Part shown: in pieces, positions 35,272-43,944 of the stretch
Layout of the letters: each line of letters opens with the position of its first letter
How positions within the stretch are numbered: position 1 is the stretch's first letter
Assembly (NCBI RefSeq): GCF_000760695.4
Contig: NZ_JHEG04000001.1
Location: forward strand, 5,648,204 to 5,712,203
DNA from: Tolypothrix bouteillei VB521301
Lineage (GTDB): Bacteria; Cyanobacteriota; Cyanobacteriia; Cyanobacteriales; Nostocaceae
Length of the DNA stretch: 64,000 nucleotides
Direction: 5' to 3'
Made by a program: the position numbers and the translations under genes
Notes under the pieces: generated by a model
Database searches by the model: none
Told to the model about the DNA's origin: nothing
Seen by the model: only the letters and a program-made list of their open reading frames with translations

Positions 35272-38200
35272 TTATACATATAATGCAGGAATTTCAATCC
35301 GAAACTCTGCTCCTTCCCCCCATGTTGAATTTATACTTATAGTTCCTCCATGTTTTTCTACAATAATTTGCTGAACAATAGATAATCCCAGTCCCGTACC
35401 TTTGCCCACAGGCTTGGTTGTAAATAAATGTTCAAAAATTTTCTCTTGAACCTCCTTTGTCATTCCCAAGCCATTATCTTGAATCCAAATCACGATACTT
35501 TTTCTATCTTCTGTAAGCCTTGTGGTAATGCGAATTTGAGGGCTTATTTTTTGTCCTTTACCATGAGTCATTGGTTGTTTGTCTGCTACCAATAACGGAT
35601 CGGTTTCAGTTCTCTCAAGAGGGAAAACCCTGTTCGCAACTTCTCTTTGCAACGCACCGCTATCCGCACAAAGCTGATTCTTAATGACTAATGACTCTTC
35701 AATTGCATCAATAGCATTTGCTAACAAATTCATAAATACTTGATTGAGTTGTCCGGGAAAACATCGGACAGGGGGTAAATTTCCGTAGTCTTTAATAACT
35801 TCAATAGCTGGGTAAGTTTCTGATGCTTTTAACCGATGTTTGAGAATTAAAATTGCGCTATCAATACCTTCGTGAATATTAAAGAGAGTTTTGTGTTCTG
35901 TATCTGCTCGTGAAAACGTTCTTAAACTCTGACTGATATCGCGAATGCGTTGTACACCTTGTGTCATAGAAGACAGTAAGTTTTGTAGGTCCTGACGCAC
36001 ATATTTCAAGTCAATAGTTTCCATTTCTTCCTCAATTTCATAACCAGGATTGGGGAATTTCTTTTGATAGAGGTCGAGTAAACCGAATACATCTTTAATA
36101 TAGTCAACAGCAGGTTGAATATTACCTGCTATAAAACCCACAGGATTATTGATTTCGTGAGCAATCCCTGCCACCAAGTTCCCTAAAGCAGACATTTTTT
36201 CACTTTGCACAAGTTGTAATTGTATTTGTTTTAGGTCGTTTAGAGAGCGTTCTAGTTGTTGAGCGTGCTCTTGAGACTGTTGATAAAGGCGTGCATTTTC
36301 TAAGGAAATAGCAACTTGAGAACAGAGGAGATTGATAACTTGAATTCTATCGCTAGTAAATACTCCTCTGGTAAAAGAATTTTCTAAATAAAGAATTCCA
36401 ATTAATTTCCCTTGATTGAGGATAGGTGTACAAAGTAAACTTTGCGGCTGGTTATCAATAAGATAGGGATCGGAGGCGAGTAAAGTCTGAGTTTTAGGAT
36501 CTCCTATTACCAATGTTTGTATGGTGTTCTTGACGTAGTTTATGAGGTTAGCAGGAACATCTGGGCTGGACTCGAAGGGAATAGATTGCATTATGATTGG
36601 CGACTGGGGAAATTTTTGGATTGCTTCTATAACCCAGCGATCTTTATGGAGCAAAATTAGAACAAATTTTTCAGATCCAGCACTCTTCATTACTACCTGT
36701 ATTAGTGTGAAAAGTAGCTTCTCTAGCTGCATTTCACTAGAAAGTGCTTGTGAAGCTTTGATAACACTTGCTAAATCTAGAACATCTGAAATGTTTGTGC
36801 TATTAGAAGTGAGAGTGTTTTGACTGCTAGAGTTAGATAGAGAATTACTAATCGTGTTAGCGATCGTTTCAATAGAATTGAGACGAATTTTTTCTCGTTG
36901 CAGGATGGGATTCAGTAGTTTAGCATAATGTTTTTCTAAGTCTTCCACTTTGGCTTTTGCTCCCCAACGAGAATAAGCATAGTAAGCATCAAGCATATAA
37001 GTTTTGGCAATTTTCTCCTTGCCTAAATTCAGATAGAATTTGGCAGCTAGTTCGTTGGCGATCGCTTCTTCGTGAATGTATTTGTTTTCCTGCGCTCCAG
37101 TAATAGCGCGATCGTAAAGCTCTACAGCTTGCCAATGCTGTTCTAAAACTCTTGATTTTTCTGCTTCTACCAGATCGTACTTGTGCTGAAAATTCATTGG
37201 AGCATTTTCAGCCCACACCTTCATTTTCTCCTGGTTAATGGCTACCTTTTTCAGATTTTCTTTAGTTTTTTGCCGAGCTTGGCTGCAATCTGTGCTTTCA
37301 AGAGGGGAACACTGAGCTAGGAGAGCTAAAGAATAGTAAAAAGGATTTTGGGTAACTGGAAACAAAACAGACATTGCTTGTTCGTACTTTTCCGCCATAG
37401 AAGCGTTTTCAGATGCTGCTGTATAATCTCCAAACAAATAGGTAACCAAAGTTTTAGCAAAATAAAGTGAATACAGCGACATAGAGTTTGTCTGTTGGGG
37501 ATTGGATAGAATCGTTTTCTCATCAAACCTTTCACCGTTGATTTGCTGCGTCTCTAACGCTTCATCCATTAAATTCAACACCAGTTGTCCCCAGATTTGC
37601 GTTGCTTGTAACTGGAATTCTTGTTTAATTTTTCGCAGTAACACAATATATTGCTCTACCTGTCGATCGACATAGTCTAGAGAATTCCCGGTTAAAAAGA
37701 TATTGTGGCAATAGTTAAATGACGCATAACTTGCGTATTCCAAATCCCCTGTTTCCAAAGCAATCCTTATAATTTCGCGGAAAAGTTCTATTGTTTCACA
37801 AGCATTCTCTTTCCAATGTCGGATAAAACAATTAAAGAGGTTATAAACTTTACTTTTGAAGTCTTGAGTATCAAATTTATTTAGTATCCGCAACGCCAAC
37901 TGTCCAAACTGATAGCCAGACTCATAATCTCCCATAATACACAAAACTAAACCGTAGAAAGCATAACCAAATGACGCAGGAGGTGAATTGCCGTTATTGA
38001 CACTGAGATGAACCATTGTAAATGCTACAAATGGTAATATCGCAGGATTGGCGTGATAAGCAGGCGGTTGAATCTGCGTTAAAATCCTCATAGCAGCTAG
38101 CTTATAAAGATCGGTCATTTCTGGAAGATTGTAAAGTTCTTGAATAATGAGATTTGGTGGTGGGTTTTGTATGAGGGGAACACCAAGCATATCCAGAACT

Positions 38201-40812
38201 TCTAACCCCGTATTTAGCGCTTTTTCCATCTGATTTTGCGCTGCATACATCTGAATTTTTATTTCGTAGGTTTCGATTTTTTCTAAAAGAGTTTTAGATT
38301 CTTTAAGAACAATTTCAATTAGCCTTTCAGCTTGCTCAAAGTCACCTCCTAAATAAGCGGCTTCTGCTGCTGTCTCATATAAAGCTAATGTCAATTTATA
38401 GTGACTTTCCCAACTATCTGCTGCTAAAACTTCTCTACCTATTGCTAAATATTTGATAGCAGCAGCATAAGCAGTTGACGCTTTGGCTTTCTGTCCTGCA
38501 AGCAGATTTAATCGAGCCAGTTCATCTCTTTCAACTTGATTCTTGATTAACTCTATACCAAGATTTAACTGGTTAACAATGATAAAAATCGTTTCTTCTA
38601 ATTTCTCTTGAGAAGTGTGAATTAATAGTAAACGTCCAATTTTAAGATGAGTCGATTGTTTGCGTTCCTCAGGAATCAGAGAATAGGCGGCTTGCTGAAC
38701 GCGATCGTGGAGAAATTTATAATTAACAGTTAAAATTTCAGTTTCTAAATTCCAAACTTCAGAGCTAAGAGAGCCTTGAGTCTTGAGTTTTGACTCATCT
38801 TGAAAAAACTTGTAAATTTCACTTTGTGGAATAATAAAACTCTCTAGCAATGCTCTCCACAAATGAGTAGCAGTTTCTGTTTGAGACGTTTCATAGACTA
38901 CAGATAAAGTTGCCAAGTTAAATTGATTTCCAATACAAGCAGCAAGCTTTAGTGCCTCTTGGGTAGTAGGTGGCAATTTTTGTAACTGCATTGCCATAAA
39001 CTCTACAACATTATCTGTTAAAGATAATGCTTTCACTTGTGCAATGTCGCACTGCCAGTACCCAAGATTAAAATTAAAGTTAATCAAATCATCATCATAA
39101 AGCAATTTAAGAAATTGAGTTGCAAAGAAAGGGTTTCCTTTTGTTTTTTGAAGAACCAATGCAGTCAGAGGAAAAGCTACTTTTGGCGAACAATTCAGGG
39201 TATCGGCAACGAGATAGTTAAGATCGGAAGAATTAAGGGGTTCTAGTGCGATCGTGCTAATTTTTGCTTCAGTTTGACAAATTTCATCCAAGGTGAGCAT
39301 TAATGGATGTACTGCTGAGACTTCATTATCTCGATACGCTCCAATCAAAAGTAAATATTGACTTTCTACTTCACTCACCAACAGTTGTATTAACTTCAAA
39401 GATGCCAAATCTGCCCATTGTAAGTCATCCAGAAACATGACTAAAGGATGTTCTGGAGTTGTGAATACGTGGATGAATTTCTCAAACAGCAAATTAAACC
39501 GATTTTGTACCGCGCTACCAGAAAGTTCGGGAGCTGGCGGTTGTTTGCCAATAATTTTTTCTAATTCAGGTATAACGTCAACGATCGCTTGAGCGTTTTC
39601 TCCCAATACTTCTAGAATTTGAGTTTTCCAGATATGTAATTGGGTATCGCTTTCACTTAGCAATTGCCCCATTAAATCGCGGAAAGCCTGCACAAATGCT
39701 AAGAATGGTATGTTCCGCTGAAATTGCTCGTATTTTCCTTTAATAAAATAACCTCTCTGGCGCACAATGGGTTTGTGAATTTCATTGATAACAGCAGTTT
39801 TCCCAATGCCAGAAAATCCTGCCACTAACATCATTTCGGTATTTCCCCGTGCTACGCGCTCGAAGGCAGCAAGTAAAGTTTCTACTTCTACTTGCCTGCC
39901 ATAAAGTTTGTCTGGAATTTGGAAGCGATCGCAAATATCTCGTTGTCCTAAAGCAAAAGTCTCTATATTTCCGGTAGTTTTTAGGGCTTGCCAGCAAACT
40001 TCTAAATCATATTTCAATCCCAAAGCGCTTTGATAGCGATCTTCAGCATTTTTCGCCATCAATTTGCTAATTATTTTAGAAATAATGGGAGGAATATCTA
40101 AATTAATACTATGAACTTGTGGAGGCTGTTTAGCAATATGACAGTAAACTAACTCTATAGGATCGTCTGATTCAAAAGGTAGCTGTCCGGTAAGTAGTTC
40201 AAAGAAAGTAGCTCCCAAAGAGTAAAAATCGCTACGCCAGTCAATTAAACGGTTCATCCGTCCTGTTTGTTCTGGAGAAAGATACGCTAAAGTTCCTTCT
40301 AAAAGGTTTGGGCTTGTGGGGACTTGCGTCTCTTTAGGTAATAGGGAAGAATTGCTAAAATCAATAATTTTGACTCGTTTGTCGTTAGGGTGAATTAGGA
40401 TATTGGCGGGTTTAATATCCTTATGAATCACTCGGTTGCGATATAGTCCTTCTAAGGAAGCAACTATTTGCAGGGCAATCTCGAGAAAATCGAGTAGGGA
40501 TAGGAAATGAGAGGCAATGTACTCTTTGAGAGAAATTCCCCCAAAGTCTTCCATGACTAGAGCATAACCGTTTTTATAGGGTTCTAAGCTATAGGGCTTG
40601 ACAACTCCATCAATATCAAGGTTTTTGGCAATGGTGTATTGATTGCGAAATTGCACTATATCGTTGAAGGTAGGATATTCCTGTCGCAACAGTTTAATCA
40701 CAACTTGTTTGCGATCTTTTTCTCTGATTCCTCGATAAACTAGAGTTCTGCTACCTGAGTAAATTTGCTCTGTAATTTCATAACCAACTAGTGTCACCAT
40801 TGCTGCTTCCAT
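35272..40812 (-). CDS. Ser/Thr kinase-like / AAA ATPase / GAF / sensor histidine kinase polypeptide
   Basis: An 1846-residue protein of the cyanobacterial trifunctional type. Residues about 10-270 are a protein-kinase domain with VIHKDIKPANIL and D151-F-S, so both HRD and DFG are altered; D151 remains, and activity is uncertain. About 290-560 is a predicted AAA/STAND ATPase (GFSGIGKT near 330, LFLDDLQWAD-type Walker B). A long alpha-helical TPR-like region reaches about 1310. A GAF domain (about 1330-1500) precedes the histidine kinase, with H1552 in GIAHEINNP, an N box NQVFMNLLANAIDAIEE and GKGTGLGLS. An unusual insertion occupies about 1708-1755. No signal peptide or membrane segment is present. 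Confidence 0.93.
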   Translation of the reverse strand: MEAAMVTLVGYEITEQIYSGSRTLVYRGIREKDRKQVVIKLLRQEYPTFNDIVQFRNQYTIAKNLDIDGVVKPYSLEPYKNGYALVMEDFGGISLKEYIASHFLSLLDFLEIALQIVASLEGLYRNRVIHKDIKPANILIHPNDKRVKIIDFSNSSLLPKETQVPTSPNLLEGTLAYLSPEQTGRMNRLIDWRSDFYSLGATFFELLTGQLPFESDDPIELVYCHIAKQPPQVHSINLDIPPIISKIISKLMAKNAEDRYQSALGLKYDLEVCWQALKTTGNIETFALGQRDICDRFQIPDKLYGRQVEVETLLAAFERVARGNTEMMLVAGFSGIGKTAVINEIHKPIVRQRGYFIKGKYEQFQRNIPFLAFVQAFRDLMGQLLSESDTQLHIWKTQILEVLGENAQAIVDVIPELEKIIGKQPPAPELSGSAVQNRFNLLFEKFIHVFTTPEHPLVMFLDDLQWADLASLKLIQLLVSEVESQYLLLIGAYRDNEVSAVHPLMLTLDEICQTEAKISTIALEPLNSSDLNYLVADTLNCSPKVAFPLTALVLQKTKGNPFFATQFLKLLYDDDLINFNFNLGYWQCDIAQVKALSLTDNVVEFMAMQLQKLPPTTQEALKLAACIGNQFNLATLSVVYETSQTETATHLWRALLESFIIPQSEIYKFFQDESKLKTQGSLSSEVWNLETEILTVNYKFLHDRVQQAAYSLIPEERKQSTHLKIGRLLLIHTSQEKLEETIFIIVNQLNLGIELIKNQVERDELARLNLLAGQKAKASTAYAAAIKYLAIGREVLAADSWESHYKLTLALYETAAEAAYLGGDFEQAERLIEIVLKESKTLLEKIETYEIKIQMYAAQNQMEKALNTGLEVLDMLGVPLIQNPPPNLIIQELYNLPEMTDLYKLAAMRILTQIQPPAYHANPAILPFVAFTMVHLSVNNGNSPPASFGYAFYGLVLCIMGDYESGYQFGQLALRILNKFDTQDFKSKVYNLFNCFIRHWKENACETIELFREIIRIALETGDLEYASYASFNYCHNIFLTGNSLDYVDRQVEQYIVLLRKIKQEFQLQATQIWGQLVLNLMDEALETQQINGERFDEKTILSNPQQTNSMSLYSLYFAKTLVTYLFGDYTAASENASMAEKYEQAMSVLFPVTQNPFYYSLALLAQCSPLESTDCSQARQKTKENLKKVAINQEKMKVWAENAPMNFQHKYDLVEAEKSRVLEQHWQAVELYDRAITGAQENKYIHEEAIANELAAKFYLNLGKEKIAKTYMLDAYYAYSRWGAKAKVEDLEKHYAKLLNPILQREKIRLNSIETIANTISNSLSNSSSQNTLTSNSTNISDVLDLASVIKASQALSSEMQLEKLLFTLIQVVMKSAGSEKFVLILLHKDRWVIEAIQKFPQSPIIMQSIPFESSPDVPANLINYVKNTIQTLVIGDPKTQTLLASDPYLIDNQPQSLLCTPILNQGKLIGILYLENSFTRGVFTSDRIQVINLLCSQVAISLENARLYQQSQEHAQQLERSLNDLKQIQLQLVQSEKMSALGNLVAGIAHEINNPVGFIAGNIQPAVDYIKDVFGLLDLYQKKFPNPGYEIEEEMETIDLKYVRQDLQNLLSSMTQGVQRIRDISQSLRTFSRADTEHKTLFNIHEGIDSAILILKHRLKASETYPAIEVIKDYGNLPPVRCFPGQLNQVFMNLLANAIDAIEESLVIKNQLCADSGALQREVANRVFPLERTETDPLLVADKQPMTHGKGQKISPQIRITTRLTEDRKSIVIWIQDNGLGMTKEVQEKIFEHLFTTKPVGKGTGLGLSIVQQIIVEKHGGTISINSTWGEGAEFRIEIPALYV
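35548..35691. repeat. Repeat-like insertion inside the histidine kinase ATPase domain
   Basis: This in-frame stretch encodes about 48 residues between the N box and the QIRITTRL strand, where relatives usually have a short loop. The encoded text (GALQREVANRVFPLERTE) and the GC-rich DNA (AAGAGGGAAAACCCTGTTCG) resemble an intergenic repeat read through in frame, not protein-coding sequence of the family. Confidence 0.5.
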
Positions 40813-41125
40813 TTATAAAAATTTTTTCTGTTTTCTGAATTATTGTTCCCTAAATTTTGTGTGATTTTAACTAGAAAATATGAAAGCATTTTTAATACAA
40901 TTGATAATGAAAATCTTTAATAGTGCAGGCAGTACTGCGAGCTGCCGAAGGCAGTAGCGAAGCTATTGCCTAAAATGTTTAATGTTAATACTAAATTAAG
41001 TATTTTATACTACATGATGATTTTGCCTGTTAAGATGACTGGTAAGTTTTATAGTGGCGCACCCTTGTTTGAAGCTCCCTTGGTAACGTAATATAAATCA
41101 CAAATAATATCTAAGTACAAACTAG
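40813..41125. other. Intergenic region
   Basis: A 313-bp divergent spacer between the two large kinase genes. AT-rich except for a GC-rich patch at about 40926-40970 (GCGAGCTGCCGAAGGCAGTA), probably a dispersed-repeat fragment. Promoters for both genes are expected here; none can be placed with certainty. Confidence 0.45.
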
Positions 41126-43891
41126 ATGAATCCAACGCTACTTAACAATCGCTATCAAATTATTCGTGCGTTGGGAGGGGGTGGGTTTGGCGATACTTAT
41201 CTGGCGGAAGACACCTATTTGCCTTCCCGTCGCATCTGTGTCATCAAGCAACTCAAACCCGTAACGCACAAACCTCAAGTTTATCAACTCATTCAAGAAC
41301 GCTTTGGTAGAGAAGCCGCAATTTTAGAAGAACTAGGTGAAGGACACGAACAAATTCCTAAGCTTTATGCTTATTTTATAGAAAATGAGCATTTTTACTT
41401 AGTTCAGGAATGGGTTGAAGGTTTGACTTTAAGTCAAAAAGTTCAACAGGAAGGGCTTTTTAGTGAGAATTTAGTTAGGGAATTACTAGTAAGTCTTCTA
41501 CCAGTTTTGGATTACATCCATACAAAAGGAATTATTCACCGAGATATCAAACCCGGTAATATTATTTGGCGAAAACAAGACGGTAAACCCGTTTTAATTG
41601 ATTTTGGTATTGCTAAGGAAATGATGACAACTGTAATGGATGCTCAAGGGGAGATCGCTAGCTCCATTGTAGTTGGAACTCCAGGTTTTATGCCGCCAGA
41701 ACAAGCTGCAGGTAAACCAGTTTATTCTAGCGATTTATACAGTTTGGGGTTGACAGGAATTTATTTGCTGACAGGTAAACGTCCCCAAGATTGGAAAACA
41801 AATTCTGAGATGGGTGAAATCATTTGGCGTCCGGAAGTTAACATCAACCACTACTTAGCAAATGTTTTGGATCGCTCTATTCAATCCCATCCACGCGATC
41901 GCTATCCAACTGCCAAAGCCATGTTAGCCGATCTCTGTCCGCAAGACCAAATTATCATAGGAACGGAGGAATCTACACTCAATAGCGAAAGACTAAACAA
42001 CCATTTCCACTCTCCTAACCCTTATCCCCAATCCCCCATTCCTCCTAAAAAAACACTCAGAACAAAGATTCCTGAAAACAATCAGGAGTATCGCAACCGC
42101 CAAATATTACTCAACAAAGTGAAAAATTATTGGGTAAAAGGAGTTTTAGAAACTTCCTTACATGGAGTTGCTCTGATTGAACTCGGTTTGGAAAATCGCT
42201 TCGATGCTTTAGATCGTCCTTGGGGTATGCTGTGGGAGACTCCCGCACAAACCAGACAATCCATTCCAAAAAATACCAGAATCGTCGATTTATTCCAACA
42301 GATGGGGGCTGGGCGATCGCTTTTAATTTTAGGCGAACCCGGTTCTGGAAAAACAACAACACTGCTAGAACTGGCTCGGGATTTACTACAAGAAGCAGAA
42401 ATAGACGCAACCCAACCCATTCCAGTTGTCTTTAACCTTTCAGCATGGATAAATGAAAAGATCGCAATTGCAGATTGGCTGGTGCGAGAACTTAATACAA
42501 AGTATCAAGTGTCAAAGGAAATTGGCAAAACATGGATTAAGAATCAACAATTGCTGCTATTACTCGATGGGTTGGATGAGGTTTTGGCTGACCGTCGAGA
42601 TGTTTGTGTGGAAGCGATTAATACATTCTCTCGGGAATATGGAGAAACAGAAATCGTTGTTTGCAGTCGAATCAAAGATTATGAAGCACTATCCAATCGT
42701 TTCCGATTTCAAGGAGCGGTTTTTATCCAACCACTGACTTTAGAACAAATTCGCCAATATTTACAAAATGCAGGTTCCGAACTTGGTGCAGTACAAACCG
42801 CACTCCAAGGGGATACAACAATTCAAGAATTAGCCAAATCGCCCTTGCTATTAAGCATTATGACTCTTGCTTATCAAGGGATGTCAATGACAGATTTACC
42901 GGGAATGAGTTTGGAAGAACGCCGCCAACATTTATTTGATAAGTATATTCAAAGAATGCTAGACCGCCGAATGTCTAGAAGACTGTATTCTAACGAGCAA
43001 GTCATTTATTGGTTGAGTTGGCTGGCGCAAAGATTAAAAACACAATCACAAACAGTATTTCTCATCGAACGCATGCAGCCAAGCTGGTTTCAAAACCCAT
43101 GGCAAAAACGTATCTATGTAATGAATATTTTGTTTGTTTTTATATTACTTGGTTTGTCAATTGGATTGTTACTAATACCTATTAATCGAGTTTTATTAGC
43201 ACTTAGCTTCACAACAGTATTTTTTTGGCTGATTTTTGGTTTTGACCGCATTCATCCCGTGGAGACTTTAAAATGGTCTTGGAGAAATGCTAGCAATAGT
43301 TTAATCGTTGGGATGATTTGGGGACTCCTTTTTGGAGTGCTCTTAAAGCTAACGGCGGCGACATTATATATATCATTAGATCTACAAAGTTTTGTAAATT
43401 ATATAATAAATCTTCCTATAGCGGGTTGGATACGTGGTATAGTTTTTGGCTTTTGTTTGGGATTCATTTATGTTCTCATTCGTGGGTTGACGGGTCCTGG
43501 TATCCAAACGCTGTCTGTTCCCAATCAGGGAATTAGACAATCGGCAAAAAATGCAATTGTTTTTGGTTTAATAGGATTTTTACTACTTGGCTTAGCTGCA
43601 GCGATTTTGCGCTGGCGGATTCTCGTTTGGGGAATTTTTGGTTTATTGTTTGGAGTTGCAGCAGGAGGAGGCGAAGCTTGTGTAAAACACCTAATTTTAC
43701 GAATTATTCTCTCCTTCAATCGCTGTATTCCTTGGAATTATGCCCGTTTTCTTGACTATGCTACAGAACGGATCTTTTTGCAAAAAGTTGGTGGTGGTTA
43801 TATCTTCATCCATCGCTTGCTATTGGAACATTTTGCACAAAAGAATTGTTCTTTTGTGCCTGGTGGTAGCACATTCCACAAGCCACAATAG
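41126..43891 (+). CDS. Ser/Thr kinase-NACHT NTPase-membrane protein
   Basis: A 921-residue three-part protein. The kinase (about 8-270) has LGGGGFGDTYLAED, lysine in CVIKQL, HRD at 138-140 and DFG from D159, all intact. A linker leads to a NACHT-type STAND NTPase (about 375-620): Walker A GEPGSGKTTT (G403-), Walker B LLLLLDGLDEV (D481), sensor-like VVCSRIKDYE. From about 660 the chain has six or seven hydrophobic segments and ends with YIFIHRLLLEHFAQ, a motif also typical after NACHT modules. Placement of kinase and NTPase in the cytosol at a membrane anchor is inferred. NACHT proteins include bacterial defence NLR-like proteins; whether this one is defensive is open. Confidence 0.92.
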   Translation: MNPTLLNNRYQIIRALGGGGFGDTYLAEDTYLPSRRICVIKQLKPVTHKPQVYQLIQERFGREAAILEELGEGHEQIPKLYAYFIENEHFYLVQEWVEGLTLSQKVQQEGLFSENLVRELLVSLLPVLDYIHTKGIIHRDIKPGNIIWRKQDGKPVLIDFGIAKEMMTTVMDAQGEIASSIVVGTPGFMPPEQAAGKPVYSSDLYSLGLTGIYLLTGKRPQDWKTNSEMGEIIWRPEVNINHYLANVLDRSIQSHPRDRYPTAKAMLADLCPQDQIIIGTEESTLNSERLNNHFHSPNPYPQSPIPPKKTLRTKIPENNQEYRNRQILLNKVKNYWVKGVLETSLHGVALIELGLENRFDALDRPWGMLWETPAQTRQSIPKNTRIVDLFQQMGAGRSLLILGEPGSGKTTTLLELARDLLQEAEIDATQPIPVVFNLSAWINEKIAIADWLVRELNTKYQVSKEIGKTWIKNQQLLLLLDGLDEVLADRRDVCVEAINTFSREYGETEIVVCSRIKDYEALSNRFRFQGAVFIQPLTLEQIRQYLQNAGSELGAVQTALQGDTTIQELAKSPLLLSIMTLAYQGMSMTDLPGMSLEERRQHLFDKYIQRMLDRRMSRRLYSNEQVIYWLSWLAQRLKTQSQTVFLIERMQPSWFQNPWQKRIYVMNILFVFILLGLSIGLLLIPINRVLLALSFTTVFFWLIFGFDRIHPVETLKWSWRNASNSLIVGMIWGLLFGVLLKLTAATLYISLDLQSFVNYIINLPIAGWIRGIVFGFCLGFIYVLIRGLTGPGIQTLSVPNQGIRQSAKNAIVFGLIGFLLLGLAAAILRWRILVWGIFGLLFGVAAGGGEACVKHLILRIILSFNRCIPWNYARFLDYATERIFLQKVGGGYIFIHRLLLEHFAQKNCSFVPGGSTFHKPQ

Positions 43892-43944
43892 AAACACAGG
43901 CTTTATAATACATAGCCTTATCTTTTAAATGGAGTTTGTTATCA

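Noticed and set aside
43740..43928. 62-codon plus-strand frame at the end of the kinase-NACHT gene
   Set aside because: It is a +1 shadow of the C-terminal codons; the main frame has natural composition to its stop.
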